This document shows, one piece after another, positions 7,513 through 9,659 of a stretch of DNA of 9,659 bases (its first letter is position 1; every line of letters starts with the position of its first letter). This stretch comes from Clostridia bacterium (GTDB lineage: Bacteria; Bacillota; Clostridia; Oscillospirales; CAG-272): contig JAFNZX010000421.1 in the NCBI GenBank assembly GCA_017382615.1, positions 1 to 9,659 on the forward strand, written 5' to 3'. A program made the position numbers and the translations under genes. The notes below the pieces were generated by a model. That model did no database searches, was not told the origin of the DNA, and saw nothing but the letters and a program-made list of their open reading frames with translations.

Positions 7513-7544
7513 CACCCCGTGCTGCCTTTCGGCAGCACGGGGTG
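7513..7544. terminator. Convergent terminator hairpin between addA and the collagen/SGNH gene
   Basis: CACCCCGTGCTGCC and GGCAGCACGGGGTG form a perfect 14-bp stem with a four-base loop (TTTC on +, GAAA, a GNRA-type loop, on -). It stands 15 nt beyond the stop of the minus-strand gene and about 120 nt beyond the addA stop. The T tract after it is poor on both strands (ATTTGCAT on -, none close on +), so it is a strong hairpin but an imperfect intrinsic terminator; position between converging genes is the main support. Confidence 0.7.
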
Positions 7545-7559
7545 TAGTACATTAAGCAT

Positions 7560-9659
7560 TTATTTCACTTCGCTGAATACTTCGCACAGCGAACGGAATA
7601 CAGCATCGGCAATTTGATAATAGCCATTGACGGATGGATGTACGCCATTCGTTCCCATGACCTCGGTTTTATCGTTTCGATTATTTACCGGTTTATTGGT
7701 AGATGGCATATTATAATCGGTATCGAATTGTCCCGCGATATCCACGTACTTAACGAAATCTGCATACTCGGGCAATTGACAAAAGTCCTCCAACGTTGCA
7801 TTGTAGTGCATTGCCGTAACCAGCATTCCGTACGTATTGCTATATCCACCATTCGCACCGTAATTGTATCCCATACCGCCATTCTGCGACGGGATCTGTA
7901 TACCCATGCATCTGATAACCGCCTCGGGATATTCCGCATGCAGCGTATCTATCAGCTTTTTAGCATATACGAAATGTCCGCTGTCCACGGCATAGTTCGT
8001 CTTATACGGTGTTGACTGTCCGTTCCACGTCAACAGAATATACACAACGTCGATATCTTCAATCCCATTACGTTCACAGTAGGATTTGAAGCTGATGTCA
8101 CCAAGCTCCTCATCATAGAACGGACTCTTTGCACTGCAGAAGGTAGCCCAAGTCCAGCCGCCGTATCCTTCACAGTGAATCTGATTACCTTCCACGGTTT
8201 TTTCAACCGTACCAACAAAATCCAGATAATCCAGCCCCAAGCCTTCAATCGTGCCGCCCGTACCCGTAAATCGTCTTGCCGCCTCTGCAGCCCAATAGCC
8301 ACCCGCGGTCAGGCTATCGCCTATACAAAGCACGTTCATATTTTCATGCTCGGCTTGCGGCTTATGTACGTTGAGCGTCGTCGTATCCGTTCCCAAAAGC
8401 ACACCGTTATCATCATATACAGATAAAGTCAGCTTATAGCTGCCCACGTCCGCCTCGGTCGGCTTCCACTCGAAATAGCGGGGATACGCCTTCCCCTTGG
8501 AGCAGGTGACCTGAATATCGTAATGATAAGGATCCACCGCCTGCACCACACCTCTGTAAAACAGCTGAAAATTATCGTTAACGGCAATATCGTATTCATC
8601 GGGTAAGAATACGTTGATATGATCGTACAATGCATCTGCAATCGATTCGTTCATGACAAACACATCCTGAATTCTGCCAAGCTTAACGTACAAATACCGT
8701 GTTGGATTTCCCGTCACGTTGATCATTTTAGCCGTGCTGTCCAGCAACGCTCCGTTGGTTGTGTACGTTTGCACTGCCTGATATTCGTCCGCGGGAATAT
8801 TTGCGGCTTTGCCATACGCATCGCACAGCTGATTGCAGTTATAGCAGAAATACAGGCTGCTTTGATTGTTTTGCAGCTTGACGGGCACGTCCCACACGAT
8901 CTCCGCCTCGGTAAAGGGCGGTACGTATACGTCTATGACCTCGGAAACGATGGAGTCACCGTTTTTATCGTTGTAATTGAGATGGAATTTGATCTGCGTG
9001 ATGGCAACGTCTCTTGCGCGGACGCGGATAGCAATGGCGTCCACCTCCGAGGGCTTGCCAATGCTGCCGCCCCAACCCGAAAACGTGGAGGTAAGGTATG
9101 CCCACGACGGATTGGATACAGTTTCGCTTGTACAAACAAACTGATCTTTTTGATATTCAAACATGGACGACAGCGCATCGATAATGGCTTGATTATCCCC
9201 CTCGGCTTGGTACTGCGTCACCTCTCCGTTGATCACCCAATAGCCATCCTCGTTAATGGCAACGTACGCAGACGCACCGTCCTCGCCGCGGGAGGGGTAG
9301 CCGGTATCCACGCCGTCTATGTACCAATTGCCGTTTTCTCCAACGTAGGGCGTCTCACCGGCTTCACCTTGATCGCCCTTGTCGCCTTTTTCGCCTTTTT
9401 CGCCTTGCGCACCGTCTGCACCGACGATCACGCCGAGATTGGTCACAGTTCCGTTAGAAAGCGTAATAATCAGTTCACCCTTGTCATTGAGCTCTGCCTT
9501 TACGACACTAACCCCATCCACACCGGGGACACCCTGCGGGCCTTGCTCGCCTTGAGGGCCTTGCTCGCCCTGCGGACCTTGCTCACCCTGCGGACCTTGC
9601 TCCCCCCGCGGGCCTTGCTCACCCTGCGGGCCTTGCTCGCCCTGAGGACCTTGCTCGCC
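7560..9659 (-). CDS. Collagen-like repeat protein with C-terminal SGNH/GDSL hydrolase domain (5' end outside window)
   Basis: 699 residues are visible; the frame is open to the right edge, so the signal peptide or anchor is not seen and a GTG at 9521 is not the true start. Order of parts (visible numbering): Gly-X-Y triplets 1-51, mostly GEQGPQ; a linker; a second Gly-X-Y stretch 80-103 (GEKGEKGDKGDQ); two GxW-type motifs (107-120 GENGNWYIDGVDTG, 136-149 NEDGYWVINGEVTQ); a beta-rich region with C272-x2-C275-x3-C279; a probable Ig-like beta-sandwich (about 351-432); and an SGNH hydrolase from about 440. There G447-D448-S449 is the nucleophile block, GYGGW (498-502) block II, N546 in LTWNGQ block III and H674 in NGVHPS block V. 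SGNH enzymes commonly deacylate carbohydrates or lipids; the substrate here is unknown. Likely exported and surface-borne; a phage tail fibre is the main alternative, but no phage genes are visible. Confidence 0.85.
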   Translation of the reverse strand, partial: GEQGPQGEQGPQGEQGPRGEQGPQGEQGPQGEQGPQGEQGPQGVPGVDGVSVVKAELNDKGELIITLSNGTVTNLGVIVGADGAQGEKGEKGDKGDQGEAGETPYVGENGNWYIDGVDTGYPSRGEDGASAYVAINEDGYWVINGEVTQYQAEGDNQAIIDALSSMFEYQKDQFVCTSETVSNPSWAYLTSTFSGWGGSIGKPSEVDAIAIRVRARDVAITQIKFHLNYNDKNGDSIVSEVIDVYVPPFTEAEIVWDVPVKLQNNQSSLYFCYNCNQLCDAYGKAANIPADEYQAVQTYTTNGALLDSTAKMINVTGNPTRYLYVKLGRIQDVFVMNESIADALYDHINVFLPDEYDIAVNDNFQLFYRGVVQAVDPYHYDIQVTCSKGKAYPRYFEWKPTEADVGSYKLTLSVYDDNGVLLGTDTTTLNVHKPQAEHENMNVLCIGDSLTAGGYWAAEAARRFTGTGGTIEGLGLDYLDFVGTVEKTVEGNQIHCEGYGGWTWATFCSAKSPFYDEELGDISFKSYCERNGIEDIDVVYILLTWNGQSTPYKTNYAVDSGHFVYAKKLIDTLHAEYPEAVIRCMGIQIPSQNGGMGYNYGANGGYSNTYGMLVTAMHYNATLEDFCQLPEYADFVKYVDIAGQFDTDYNMPSTNKPVNNRNDKTEVMGTNGVHPSVNGYYQIADAVFRSLCEVFSEVK
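9351..9422 (-). repeat. Second collagen-like Gly-X-Y stretch
   Basis: Encodes eight consecutive triplets with Gly at every third position, rich in Glu/Lys and Asp/Lys pairs (GEKGEKGDKGDQ). In bacterial collagens such KGE/KGD neighbours stabilise the triple helix through charge pairs, so this stretch probably helps trimerise the protein. Separated from the first stretch by about 28 non-collagenous residues. Confidence 0.8.
9534..9659 (-). repeat. Tandem 18-bp repeats encoding GEQGPQ
   Basis: Seven in-frame 18-bp units fill 126 bp to the window edge; each encodes Gly-Glu-Gln-Gly-Pro-Gln, except one unit (9588-9605 and 9606-9623 boundary) where Gln is Arg. Units differ at only a few, mostly synonymous, positions. 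The array continues beyond the window, so the total number is unknown. Such arrays change length by slippage or recombination without breaking the frame. Confidence 0.92.

Noticed and set aside
7614..8015. A 133-codon plus-strand frame opposite the SGNH domain
   Set aside because: The minus strand encodes the SGNH motifs GDS, GYGGW and NGVHP; the plus frame shows no domain and only reflects Ile/Arg-rich antisense translation.
9534..9659. The 18-bp array as a CRISPR
   Set aside because: Units are contiguous with no spacers and encode in-frame Gly-X-Y triplets.

Overview
The window looks like the chromosome of an anaerobic Firmicute of the class Clostridia, probably a gut lineage. This is inferred from the AddA/AddB type of recombination nuclease (the Firmicute form), a cysteine-rich exoprotein with clostridial-looking SGNH and collagen-like parts, strong AAGGAGG-type ribosome binding sites, and short palindromic repeats between genes. 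No rRNA or tRNA gene was seen, so finer placement is not possible.

Layout. Positions 1-474 (+) hold the C-terminal part of epoxyqueuosine reductase (queG), cut by the left edge. It overlaps the start of addB (471-3575, +) by the four bases ATGA. addB is followed by a 161-bp gap and then addA (3737-7393, +). AddB and AddA together form the ATP-dependent helicase-nuclease that resects double-strand breaks for RecA-dependent recombination; both appear full length with helicase, nuclease and (AddB) iron-sulfur residues intact. queG, addB and addA run in one direction and probably form one transcript.

The gap between addB and addA is the most unusual part of the left region. It is packed with palindromes and nested inverted repeats (3588-3724), contains a possible 18-codon ORF with a good ribosome binding site, and carries a terminator-like hairpin. 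It reads like a small mobile or dispersed hairpin repeat lodged between the two subunit genes.

After addA comes a 166-bp convergent intergenic region with a MITE-like 30-bp inverted repeat (7404-7500) and a perfect 14-bp stem hairpin (7513-7544), probably the shared terminator. The right part, 7560-9659 (-), is one long gene cut by the right edge. It encodes a probable surface or secreted protein: collagen-like Gly-X-Y repeats (seven 18-bp DNA units at the edge), two short GxW-type repeats, beta-rich domains and a C-terminal SGNH/GDSL hydrolase domain. It looks less GC-rich than addBA and has no evident functional link to the left operon.
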